Below, piece after piece: positions 1-6,521 of a DNA stretch of 23,695 nt. The stretch lies in contig DLGP01000163.1 of assembly GCA_002482765.1 (NCBI GenBank), forward strand, positions 1-23,695, given 5' to 3'. Position numbers and translations under genes: made by a program. The DNA is from Alphaproteobacteria bacterium UBA7691. GTDB lineage: Bacteria; Pseudomonadota; Alphaproteobacteria; Ferrovibrionales; Ferrovibrionaceae. The notes beneath the pieces were generated by a model. The model did not search any database, was not told the DNA's origin, and was given only the letters and a program-made list of their open reading frames with translations. Numbering within the stretch: position 1 is the stretch's first letter; every line of letters starts with the position of its first letter.

Positions 1-502
1 GTTCGGCGCCCAGGGCTGCGGCCAAGGCCACCGCCGAGGTATCCGAACCGCCGCGGCCCAAAGTGGCGACGCGGCTTTCCGGGCCAACACCCTGGAAACC
101 GGCCACCACCGCCACGGTGCCGTCGCTCATCGCCTTCAGCAACGCCTCGGCATCGATGCCCTCAATGCGCGCCCGGCCATGCATGCCGTCGGTGCGGATC
201 GGGATCTGCCAGCCCTGCCATGACCGCGCCTTCACCCCCACCGCCTGCAAGGCGATGCTGAGCAGGCCGGTGGTGACCTGTTCACCCGATGCCACCACCA
301 CGTCATATTCACGCTGGTCATGCACCGGGTCGATCTGCTTGCACAGATCCACCAGCTTGTTGGTTTCGCCCGACATGGCAGAGACCACCACCGCCACCTG
401 ATGGCCGGCCTCAACCTCGCGCTTCACCTTTTGCGCCACATTCTTGATCCGCTCCACCGAGCCGACCGAGGTGCCGCCGAATTTCATTACCAAGCGCGCC
501 AT
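1..502 (-). CDS. lysC: Aspartate kinase, N-terminal part (runs off the left edge)
   Basis: Aspartate kinase phosphorylates L-aspartate with ATP, the first step toward lysine, threonine, methionine and diaminopimelate. Read on the minus strand from the ATG at 502, the protein opens with the family signature MKFGGTSVGS at residues 6-15, the nucleotide-binding loop of the amino acid kinase fold. It continues with VVVSAMSGETNKL, ASGEQVTTGLLS (substrate-binding region) and TLGRGGSDTSAVALAA, all typical of LysC. About 167 residues are inside the window; the rest of the kinase domain and the C-terminal ACT domains, which bind feedback inhibitors, lie outside. It is divergent from ubiG across 187 bp, an arrangement common in alphaproteobacteria. 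The reading is unambiguous; allosteric behaviour cannot be judged. Confidence 0.96.
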   Translation of the reverse strand, partial: MARLVMKFGGTSVGSVERIKNVAQKVKREVEAGHQVAVVVSAMSGETNKLVDLCKQIDPVHDQREYDVVVASGEQVTTGLLSIALQAVGVKARSWQGWQIPIRTDGMHGRARIEGIDAEALLKAMSDGTVAVVAGFQGVGPESRVATLGRGGSDTSAVALAAALGAE

Positions 503-626
503 GCGGCTCGATCCCGTATGCTGTTCCGTTATAGACTGGCCCGGTTCCGTCCCTCTCGCCAGGGGCCCCTCATCAGGGCTATCGCCCGAAGCGAGTGCCC
601 ATAGCGGGTGACGGGCGGAAAAAGGC

Positions 627-640
627 GCGTATTAATACGC
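627..640. promoter_or_regulatory. 14-bp perfect palindrome between lysC and ubiG
   Basis: GCGTATTAATACGC is a perfect palindrome near the middle of the 187-bp divergent spacer. It is AT-rich at its centre inside GC-rich surroundings. Its symmetry and position suit a dimeric regulator site or overlapping promoter elements for lysC and ubiG, but no regulator can be named and no clear -35/-10 pair is visible on either side. Confidence 0.3.
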
Positions 641-689
641 TTGCGCCGTCCGTTAAAGCAAGCCGAGAGGCGAGATAAAGTTGCCCAGC

Positions 690-1430
690 ATGAGCATCCA
701 GGCCGCGAGTATAGACCCCGAGGAAATCGCCCGGTTTTCCGCCCTTTCAGCCGAGTGGTGGAACCCCGCCGGCAGCTTCCGGCCATTGCATCGGTTCAAT
801 CCGGTGCGGCTCGGCTATATCCGCGATGCGGTGGCCGCGCATTATCGCCGCGACCCGCTGGCGGCAGGCCCGCTTGCCGGCCTCAGCCTGCTCGATATCG
901 GCTGTGGCGGCGGCCTGGTGGCCGAACCGATGGCGCGACTTGGCGCCGCCGTGGTCGGGGTTGATGCGTCGGAAAAGAATATCGGCGTCGCCCGCCACCA
1001 TGCCGCCGAATCCGGCCTGGCCATTGATTACCGCTGCACCTCTGCCGAAGCCCTGGCCGCCTCGGGGGCGCAATTTGATGTCATCCTGGCGCTCGAAGTG
1101 GTGGAGCATGTCGCCGATCCGGCCGGCTTTTTCCGCTGCCTCGGCCAAATGCTCAAGCCCGGCGGGATTCTCATCGGCGCCACCCTCAACCGCACGCCCA
1201 AAGCCTATGCCCTGGCGATTGTCGGCGCCGAATACATCCTGCGCTGGCTGCCGAAAGGCACGCATGACTGGAAGAAATTCCTAAAACCGCATGAGCTCGC
1301 CAAGCTGATGCGCGATGCCGGCCTCAATGTCTCCGCCGTGGCCGGCGCCAGCTACGACCCCTTAAGCGAAAAATGGTCAATCACCCGCGATACCGGGGTG
1401 AATTACCTGATGGTGGCGGTGCGGCGGTAG
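690..1430 (+). CDS. ubiG: Ubiquinone biosynthesis O-methyltransferase UbiG
   Basis: UbiG is an S-adenosylmethionine-dependent enzyme that carries out both O-methylations of ubiquinone biosynthesis, on the cytoplasmic face of the membrane. The N-terminal region contains the family-typical ARFSALSAEWWNPAGSFRPL, followed by RLGYIRDAV. The SAM-binding motif I, LDIGCGGG, lies at about residues 68-75, the acidic end of strand 2 is GVDASEKNI, and the post-motif VILALEVVEHV follows. The C-terminal half has GTHDWKKFLKPHEL, also characteristic of UbiG. The 246-residue length is normal. An in-frame TTG at 681 would add three residues; the ATG at 690 is preferred because the protein family starts close to this point. 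The gene is divergent from lysC and is followed by an AT-richer gap. Confidence 0.96.
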   Translation: MSIQAASIDPEEIARFSALSAEWWNPAGSFRPLHRFNPVRLGYIRDAVAAHYRRDPLAAGPLAGLSLLDIGCGGGLVAEPMARLGAAVVGVDASEKNIGVARHHAAESGLAIDYRCTSAEALAASGAQFDVILALEVVEHVADPAGFFRCLGQMLKPGGILIGATLNRTPKAYALAIVGAEYILRWLPKGTHDWKKFLKPHELAKLMRDAGLNVSAVAGASYDPLSEKWSITRDTGVNYLMVAVRR

Positions 1431-1435
1431 GGGGG

Positions 1436-1597
1436 TATGCAAGATATGCCCTTTTGCATATCGACACACTATGTGTTGTGGGTATGCGTTGTGGGTTGAT
1501 ATTTGCTCTTTTAGACGCAGATATTGAGGTGATAGAATCATACTATCAAAAGCATTGCCTCACTGCTATTGGTTGAGTTTATATGGAGAATATAAAC
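1436..1597. repeat. Three short inverted repeats upstream of small membrane genes
   Basis: The spacer after ubiG holds three separate dyads. TATGCAA at 1436-1442 pairs with TTGCATA at 1454-1460 (11-nt loop). TGATAG at 1530-1535 pairs with CTATCA at 1543-1548 (7-nt loop). GTTTATA at 1577-1583 pairs with TATAAAC at 1591-1597, with TGGAGAA as the loop. None has a T-run, so they do not look like standard intrinsic terminators. They may be operators or mRNA leader hairpins for the two genes that follow. A 30-codon frame starting at 1484 crosses the area but has no good ribosome site and is not called. Confidence 0.35.
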
Positions 1598-1635
1598 AAG
1601 AAAGGGCGGCGGTTGATCGCTGTTGGGAGCTAAGC

Positions 1636-1815
1636 ATGACGAATACCCAGATCATTCGCTCTTTGCGCCTGATCGCATCGTTTGCGCTTTTGGGTGCTGT
1701 AATCGTTGGTGCAGCTACTGGCTGGGTGGATAATCAGCATTTTGATTACCGCGTTTTGGGCGCGTTGGCGGGCGGGGCTTTTGCCATTTTTGGCAAGATG
1801 ACCCACTTTATCTGA
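1636..1815 (+). CDS. Small two-helix membrane protein, unknown function
   Basis: This 59-residue protein has two predicted membrane helices, roughly residues 9-31 (SLRLIASFALLGAVIVGAAT onward) and 38-58, joined by a short polar loop with WVDNQHFDYR. The start is well supported: GGGAG at 1625-1629 lies 6 nt before the ATG. The same frame is open upstream to about 1555, but no comparable ribosome site exists there. It is followed after 9 bp by another small membrane-protein gene, so the two are probably co-transcribed and translationally coupled. Base composition is closer to balanced than in the flanking genes, suggesting acquired DNA. Size and topology resemble small phage holin-type or accessory membrane proteins, but there is no lysin next to it and no motif to prove this. 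Confidence 0.6.
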   Translation: MTNTQIIRSLRLIASFALLGAVIVGAATGWVDNQHFDYRVLGALAGGAFAIFGKMTHFI

Positions 1816-1824
1816 GACATTTAG

Positions 1825-2100
1825 GTGCTGAATTTTATTGACGGCAATTGGGTCGACATTTGCTCGCTCCTAATCTCCGCAGCATATGTGTTTGTGGCTC
1901 ACCGACGCGGAAAATTATCCAAACTGGTCTCCAAGGATGCAGGCATCCTGTTTGCCAACGGTGTCAGCCTGTTCCCGCTGGTCTTGTTGGCTTTGACCAG
2001 TTTCTCCAGCGCTTCCTTGCAGGCTCTACTCACTTCAAACAAGCTCATTCTTTCGGTGGCTGGAGTGGTCGCGCTTTTAGCGATTCTGGAAACTGATTAA
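1825..2100 (+). CDS. Small three-helix membrane protein, unknown function
   Basis: This 91-residue protein begins with a GTG at 1825, nine bases after the previous stop. The ribosome site is weak, so translation may depend on coupling to the upstream gene. Three hydrophobic segments are visible: about residues 11-26 (VDICSLLISAAYVFVAHR), 40-61 (AGILFANGVSLFPLVLLALT), and 73-89 (LILSVAGVVALLAIL). A basic stretch, HRRGKLSKLVSK, lies between the first two and predicts a cytoplasmic loop. No family is recognised. Like its partner it is lower in GC than its surroundings. Both could be remnants or cargo of a phage-derived segment; a paired membrane-acting system is possible but unproven. Confidence 0.6.
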   Translation: MLNFIDGNWVDICSLLISAAYVFVAHRRGKLSKLVSKDAGILFANGVSLFPLVLLALTSFSSASLQALLTSNKLILSVAGVVALLAILETD

Positions 2101-2300
2101 TTAGCCAAAGCCGTAGTTTCTCTCTGCAACCAAACATAACCAGCAATACCGGCCTGCATAATCGGCCCAACACGCCCCGCGCGTTTTGCCCCGGTTTAAG
2201 TAATAAGGCTGATTTGCCCTGGAATGCCCCTATCGGTGCCGCAATCTCGGTGCCTCATGGCTGCGTTATCCGATCTGAAATCCGGCAAAGGAGACGAGCC

Positions 2301-2480
2301 ATGTTGTATTGGGCTGTGGTGTTTTTCATTCTGGCGCTGGTCGCCGGCCTGTTCGGTTTTGGCGGCTTGGCCGCCACGGCGGGCGGCATTGCCAAAATCC
2401 TGTTCTTCATCTTCCTGGTGCTGTTCCTGATCTCGCTGGTTTACAGCCTGCTCACCGGGCGGCGCCCGCCGATGCCGTAA
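2301..2480 (+). CDS. DUF1328 (UPF0391, YtjA-like) small membrane protein
   Basis: This 59-residue protein matches the DUF1328 family: it opens MLYWAVVFFILALVAGLFGF, has the central GGLAATAGGIAKILFFIFLV and ends in a short polar tail (LLTGRRPPMP). Two membrane helices span about residues 4-24 and 33-53. AAGGAG at 2288-2293, 7 nt before the ATG, fixes the start. The molecular role is unknown; relatives are often linked to stress responses in proteobacteria. The preceding 200 bp (2101-2300) contain no convincing gene; an 8-bp direct repeat, TCGGTGCC at 2233-2240 and 2247-2254, lies in the upstream region and might mark a promoter. The next gene starts 64 bp downstream on the same strand. Confidence 0.88.
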   Translation: MLYWAVVFFILALVAGLFGFGGLAATAGGIAKILFFIFLVLFLISLVYSLLTGRRPPMP

Positions 2481-2544
2481 CGCACGGCCGGTGTCTTTTG
2501 AGCCAGGTCAAGGCCGTGTCATGGTTGTGGGGTAGAGTGGCCCC

Positions 2545-4065
2545 ATGACCATGCGCGACCCCAATCCGCCCGATCTGGACAGCCTGTTTGTTGATCCGCC
2601 CTGTGATGCCCAGGTGGAGACGCATATCTCGCGCATCTATCTGGCCGGCGCGTTTGCCTACAAGCTGAAACTGGCGGTGACGCTGCCTTATCTGGATTTC
2701 TCCAGCCTGGCGCAGCGCCATGCGGCGGCGTTGCGCGAGGTGGTACTCAACCAGCGCACCGCGCCCGAGCTGTATCTCGGCCTGCGCGCCGTGCTGCGGG
2801 CCGAGGATAGCCGGCTCTATCTGGCGCCGATCGAAGCCAGCGCGCAGCCCGGCAGCATCGCTCAGGCGGTGGAATGGCTGGTGCAGATGCGCCGCTTCGA
2901 TGTCGATGCCACGCTGGATCGGCAATTGGCGCTCGGCCGCCTGACCCCGGAACTGATCGACGCCGTGGCCGAGGCGGTGGCGGAATTTCATGCCGGCGCC
3001 GCGCCTGTCGCCAAGGACGCCCTGGCCGGTATAGAGGCTGTGGCGGCAATGAACCGGCAGAGTTTCGCCGCCTTGCCTGCCGCCAGTGAGCTATCCGCCA
3101 GTGCGGTGGCAGCCTTGCTGGATGAAACCGATGCCGCCATCGCGGCTGCGGCGCCGCTGCTGGCGCAGCGCCAGGCCGGCGGCTTTGTGCGGCGCTGCCA
3201 TGGCGATCTGCATCTGCGTAATATCTGCCTGCTGGCTGGCCGGCCGGTATTGTTTGATTGCCTGGAATTTGACGACGCCCTGGCCGAGATCGACACGGCT
3301 TATGACATCGCCTTCCTGCTGATGGACCTGCTGGCGCGTGACCGCATCGACCTGGCCAATCGCGCCCTCAACCGCTATCTCGAATCTAGCCAGGATTACG
3401 CGGCGCTGGCCTTGCTGCCGCTCTATCTGTCGCTGCGTGCCGCCATCCGCTGCCATGTTGCAGCACTCAAGCCGGCAGAGGCCGCCGCAGCCCGGCACTA
3501 TCTGGCCCTGGCGCGGCGCTGCTTGCGGCCCGGCAGCCGGCGCCTGATCGCCATCGGCGGCCGTTCCGGCACCGGCAAAACCACGCTGGCGCGCGCCCTG
3601 GCGCCGCTTTGCGATGCGCCCTGCGGTGCCGTGGTGCTGCGCAGCGACGTGATCCGCAAGCAGCTCTGCGGCGTGGCGCCCACCGAACGCCTGCCCAGCG
3701 AGAGTTACACCCGCGCCGCCAGCGCCCGGGTTTATGCCGAGATGCTGGCCCGCGCCCAGGCCGTGCTGGCGGCCGGCAGCCCGGTGCTCCTGGATGCGGT
3801 GTTTGGCCAGGCCAATGAGCGCCAGGCCGCCGCGCAGTTGGCGCAGCAGCAGGCAGCGCCGTTTCGTGGCCTGTGGCTGGAAGGTGAGACGGAAATGCTG
3901 GCGGCCCGGGTCACGGCGCGGCAGGGCGATGCCTCGGATGCCACCGCCGCCGTGGTGCGCCGACAGGATTTTGCTGCCCCGGGCGAGGATTGGCGACATT
4001 GCAACGCCGCCCTGCCGCAGGCCGCTCTGGTGGCTGATGCGGCGGTCTGGTGCGGCCTGAACTGA
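2545..4065 (+). CDS. Aminoglycoside phosphotransferase-like / P-loop kinase fusion protein
   Basis: This 506-residue protein joins two ATP-using modules. The N-terminal part (about 1-325) has the kinase-like phosphotransferase fold: the catalytic loop reads CHGDLHLRNICLL with H219 at its head, followed by VLFDCLEFDD, where the Asp would bind metal. The C-terminal part (about 330-500) is a P-loop kinase or ATPase with Walker A GRSGTGKTT at residues 339-347 and a downstream VVLRSDVIRKQL, as in gluconokinase and zeta-toxin-like small-molecule kinases. This fusion is a known conserved protein of proteobacteria, but its substrate is not established; aminoglycoside resistance should not be assumed. 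It ends 5 bp from the stop of the convergent cyclase gene, with no visible terminator between them. Confidence 0.85.
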   Translation: MTMRDPNPPDLDSLFVDPPCDAQVETHISRIYLAGAFAYKLKLAVTLPYLDFSSLAQRHAAALREVVLNQRTAPELYLGLRAVLRAEDSRLYLAPIEASAQPGSIAQAVEWLVQMRRFDVDATLDRQLALGRLTPELIDAVAEAVAEFHAGAAPVAKDALAGIEAVAAMNRQSFAALPAASELSASAVAALLDETDAAIAAAAPLLAQRQAGGFVRRCHGDLHLRNICLLAGRPVLFDCLEFDDALAEIDTAYDIAFLLMDLLARDRIDLANRALNRYLESSQDYAALALLPLYLSLRAAIRCHVAALKPAEAAAARHYLALARRCLRPGSRRLIAIGGRSGTGKTTLARALAPLCDAPCGAVVLRSDVIRKQLCGVAPTERLPSESYTRAASARVYAEMLARAQAVLAAGSPVLLDAVFGQANERQAAAQLAQQQAAPFRGLWLEGETEMLAARVTARQGDASDATAAVVRRQDFAAPGEDWRHCNAALPQAALVADAAVWCGLN

Positions 4066-4070
4066 CTTTT

Positions 4071-5924
4071 TTACGGCCGCAGCCGCAGGAATGGCACCGG
4101 CTGGTCAAAGCCTTTCAGTTCGGCCACTTCCTCGCTCTGGCTGATGCCATCCAGCACCGGCCGCACCGCCGGGTCATGGCTCAGGCTTTGCGACAGCACA
4201 ATCTCGCCACCACGGCAACGGCCTTGCAGCCGGGCGGCCAGGTTCACCGCCGAGCCGAAATAATCCAGCCGGTCGTTGAGATTCACCGCGATGCAGCGGC
4301 CGGCATGCAGGCCCATTTTCAGCGTCACGGCTTCCAGTGTCGGGCGGCCCTCGCGTGCGGTCTTGGCATGGAATTTGGTGTTGAAGCGATGGATGCCGCG
4401 CTGCACGCCGATGGCGGCGCGCAAAGCCTGGGCCGGATCGGCAAAGGCTGCCATCACCGCATCGCCGATGGTTTTCACCAATGTGCCGTCGCAGGCGCGC
4501 ACTTCCTCGGCCAGAAAGGCAAAATGCCGCCGCACCATGCGATAGGCGGCGCCATCGCCGATGCGTTCATAGAGCGCGGTGGAGCCTTCCAGGTCGGTGA
4601 ACAGCAAGGTCACATGCTCAATCGCCACGGTTTCACCGGGCCGCAGCACCTGGTTGGGCAGCAGGTCGCGGAAGGCTTGCAACGTGGTCACTTCATGCGC
4701 CGTCACCGCTTCGTTGCGCCAGCCGCGATCCTCGATCACCAGGGCCAGCCGGCGGGTTGTGCGGTTTTCCAGGCGCAGGCAGCCGGCTGGTGCCGGCGGG
4801 CCGGGCGTGATCGTGAAACTGCCATTGCTTGGCCCCGGCAAGGCCAGCAGGGCCGGGAAGCCGCTATCACCGGCATGGCTGATGGTGGCTTCGCCGCCCG
4901 GCTCCAGCGCGCGCAGGCGATAATCGCCGGGCGGCAGGTCGGCGGCCAGTTCGCGGCTTGCGCCGGGATCAAGGATTTGCTGCACCAGGATATGGCGCGA
5001 AACATGCGGCCCGCCCATGCAGAATTCGCCGATTGCCAGCGGCCGCAGGCTGGGCGCCGGCTGGAAGGCGATTTCCACATTGCGGGCAAAATCGCCGTCA
5101 TAGACAATGTTGCAGGATGGGCAATGCGCCTGGTGCGGCAGTTCGGCCAGGGTGGAAACCTGGCTCTTGGCGCCGCCGCAGCGTGGGCAGAGCAGGTTCC
5201 AGCTCATGCTCAGCATGCCGCGTTTGGTGGCATCCAGGCAGAGTTCCAGCACATGGCGCAAAGGCGCCTGCCAGGCAGCGGCCAACCGGCGTGGCCGTAT
5301 CCGCACCAGGTCCACTTCCTGCGCCGTCTCGATTTCCTGCGCCAGCTTCTCCGCCAGGCCATGGCCATAGCCGCCGCTGGCCAGCGCCTGGGTCAGGCTG
5401 CGCAATCTTTCCGCCGCGCCGGGCGGGGCGGGCGGCGGTGTGTAGTCAAAAACCAGCGGCCGGCTTTGCTGGGCAAAGGCCGCCGCCTGGCGCAGCATGG
5501 CTTCGATAGCCACGCCGGATTTGCGCATGAAGCCGCTGAGAAACAGCAATTGCCCGAGCAGCCCGCGCGGTGCGGCAGCCAGGCGATAGGTGATCCGGCT
5601 GCCATCCTGTTCCGGCGCCAGCACAAACCGCACGGCCAGATAATGCAGCGGGCCACTGCGGAATTGCCGGTGTTGCTGAAACCACTGCCCGGCAAGCCAT
5701 TCATAGGGTTCTTCATCCCAGGCAACCCGGATGCCCTTGTATTCCGCCTGGGCCAGCCGGCGCACCGAACCATCGGTATTGGGGCTTTCCGTCACGGTGT
5801 AACGCGGTGTGCCGGCGGCTTCGTTGAAGCGGGCAGTATCGGAGAGCAATGGCCACAGGATTTCCGGCGGCACCGGCAGATGCCACACCCATTCCTGCAC
5901 TTGGCCTGGCGGGCTAGTGATCAT
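4071..5924 (-). CDS. Class III adenylate/guanylate cyclase with SRPBCC-like, zinc-ribbon and DUF5939-like N-terminal regions
   Basis: This 617-residue protein has a C-terminal class III nucleotidyl cyclase catalytic domain (about 435-612). Visible catalytic features are FTDLEGST (442-449) with the metal-binding D444, VKTIGDAVMAAF with K484 and the second metal Asp D488, and DYFGSAVNLAAR with D554, N561 and R565. K484 and D554 occupy the purine-specifying positions of adenylate cyclases, so cAMP is the likely product. Residues 1 to about 170 look like an SRPBCC/START-type ligand pocket (WHLPVPPEILWPLLSDTARF). A zinc-ribbon pair, CPRC at 246-249 and CPSC at 268-271, follows, then a beta-rich DUF5939-like segment. 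No membrane helix is seen, so the protein is probably cytosolic. It lies 64 bp after the lipoprotein gene and may share its transcript. Confidence 0.88.
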   Translation of the reverse strand: MITSPPGQVQEWVWHLPVPPEILWPLLSDTARFNEAAGTPRYTVTESPNTDGSVRRLAQAEYKGIRVAWDEEPYEWLAGQWFQQHRQFRSGPLHYLAVRFVLAPEQDGSRITYRLAAAPRGLLGQLLFLSGFMRKSGVAIEAMLRQAAAFAQQSRPLVFDYTPPPAPPGAAERLRSLTQALASGGYGHGLAEKLAQEIETAQEVDLVRIRPRRLAAAWQAPLRHVLELCLDATKRGMLSMSWNLLCPRCGGAKSQVSTLAELPHQAHCPSCNIVYDGDFARNVEIAFQPAPSLRPLAIGEFCMGGPHVSRHILVQQILDPGASRELAADLPPGDYRLRALEPGGEATISHAGDSGFPALLALPGPSNGSFTITPGPPAPAGCLRLENRTTRRLALVIEDRGWRNEAVTAHEVTTLQAFRDLLPNQVLRPGETVAIEHVTLLFTDLEGSTALYERIGDGAAYRMVRRHFAFLAEEVRACDGTLVKTIGDAVMAAFADPAQALRAAIGVQRGIHRFNTKFHAKTAREGRPTLEAVTLKMGLHAGRCIAVNLNDRLDYFGSAVNLAARLQGRCRGGEIVLSQSLSHDPAVRPVLDGISQSEEVAELKGFDQPVPFLRLRP

Positions 5925-5988
5925 ACCGGGGAAAATAGCATGGGCTGCGCCAAATCCAGCCCTTAATCACTCGCTTGTGACGCGATGA

Positions 5989-6471
5989 TTACTGCGCCTG
6001 TTGCGGTTGCTGAGGCAGCAGCGAGGGCGAAACTTCCATCGGCTTGGCGGTGGATGGCTGCGGCTGTCGCTTGGTCTCGAAACTATCCACCACGGCATTC
6101 CAGCGGTTTTCCGGCGGCTGCATCGGCATCGGCGGATCGGCCAGTTCACGCGGCGCGGTGGGCAATGAGCGGCCGGCCAGCATGTAGGGGTCGCGTTCGC
6201 TGTAACAATCCACGCCGCCCAGGGTTTTGAAACAATGCACTTCTTCGCGGTCGGTGGGTTTGTATTTGCTGGTGCAGAATTCGCCGGCTTCCAGGAAGTT
6301 GAAAAAGCCGCATTCCACATCGTAGCGCTTCTCAACCTTTTTCACCAAAACCTCAGCCCCCAGGCCCAGCGCGCCGGTGGTGCCGGCAGGCGGCAGCGGC
6401 GAGGCGCAGGCGGCAAGCGCCAGCGGCAGAAGCAGCAAAAGGGCGAGGCGTTGGATCATCATGCCGGGCAT
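5989..6471 (-). CDS. Small lipoprotein of unknown function
   Basis: The 160-residue product starts with a lipoprotein signal peptide: basic R8, hydrophobic core LALLLLLPLALAAC and lipobox L19-A20-A21-C22, so C22 should be lipidated after cleavage by signal peptidase II. The residue after the cysteine is Ala, not Asp, which favours outer-membrane sorting by the E. coli rule, though that rule is not certain here. The mature part has four further cysteines in ECGFF, EFCTS, VHCFK and VDCYS, suggesting two disulfides in the periplasm. The C-terminal third is Pro/Gln-rich and probably disordered. No family is recognised. Alternative ATGs at residues 4 and 5 would leave the signal peptide intact. 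It lies 50 bp after the histidine kinase gene on the same strand. Confidence 0.75.
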   Translation of the reverse strand: MPGMMIQRLALLLLLPLALAACASPLPPAGTTGALGLGAEVLVKKVEKRYDVECGFFNFLEAGEFCTSKYKPTDREEVHCFKTLGGVDCYSERDPYMLAGRSLPTAPRELADPPMPMQPPENRWNAVVDSFETKRQPQPSTAKPMEVSPSLLPQQPQQAQ

Positions 6472-6495
6472 CTTAGCCCAAGCCGCTGAATCGAA

Positions 6496-6514
6496 GGTTA
6501 AGCGACAAGGTTAA
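6496..6514 (-). repeat. TTAACC direct repeat upstream of the lipoprotein gene
   Basis: On the minus strand two TTAACC hexamers (6509-6514 and 6496-6501) are separated by 7 bp, 25 bp before the lipoprotein ATG. Such tandem half-sites on one helix face are typical of response-regulator binding. The repeat lies within the 50-bp gap between the histidine kinase and lipoprotein genes. No regulator can be assigned. Confidence 0.25.
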
Positions 6515-6521
6515 CCGGCCC

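Noticed and set aside
1484..1576. 30-codon ORF after ubiG
   Set aside because: No ribosome site and no recognisable features; crosses the dyad-rich spacer.
4050..5966. 638-codon plus-strand ORF opposite the cyclase gene
   Set aside because: It mirrors the cyclase codons on the other strand. Its product is rich in Q, H, R and G with no motif, a usual product of GC-biased third positions, whereas the minus strand has complete cyclase motifs.
6496..6514. CtrA binding site
   Set aside because: The TTAA half-sites are 9 bp apart rather than the 7 bp of the CtrA consensus TTAA-N7-TTAAC. Kept only as an unexplained direct repeat.
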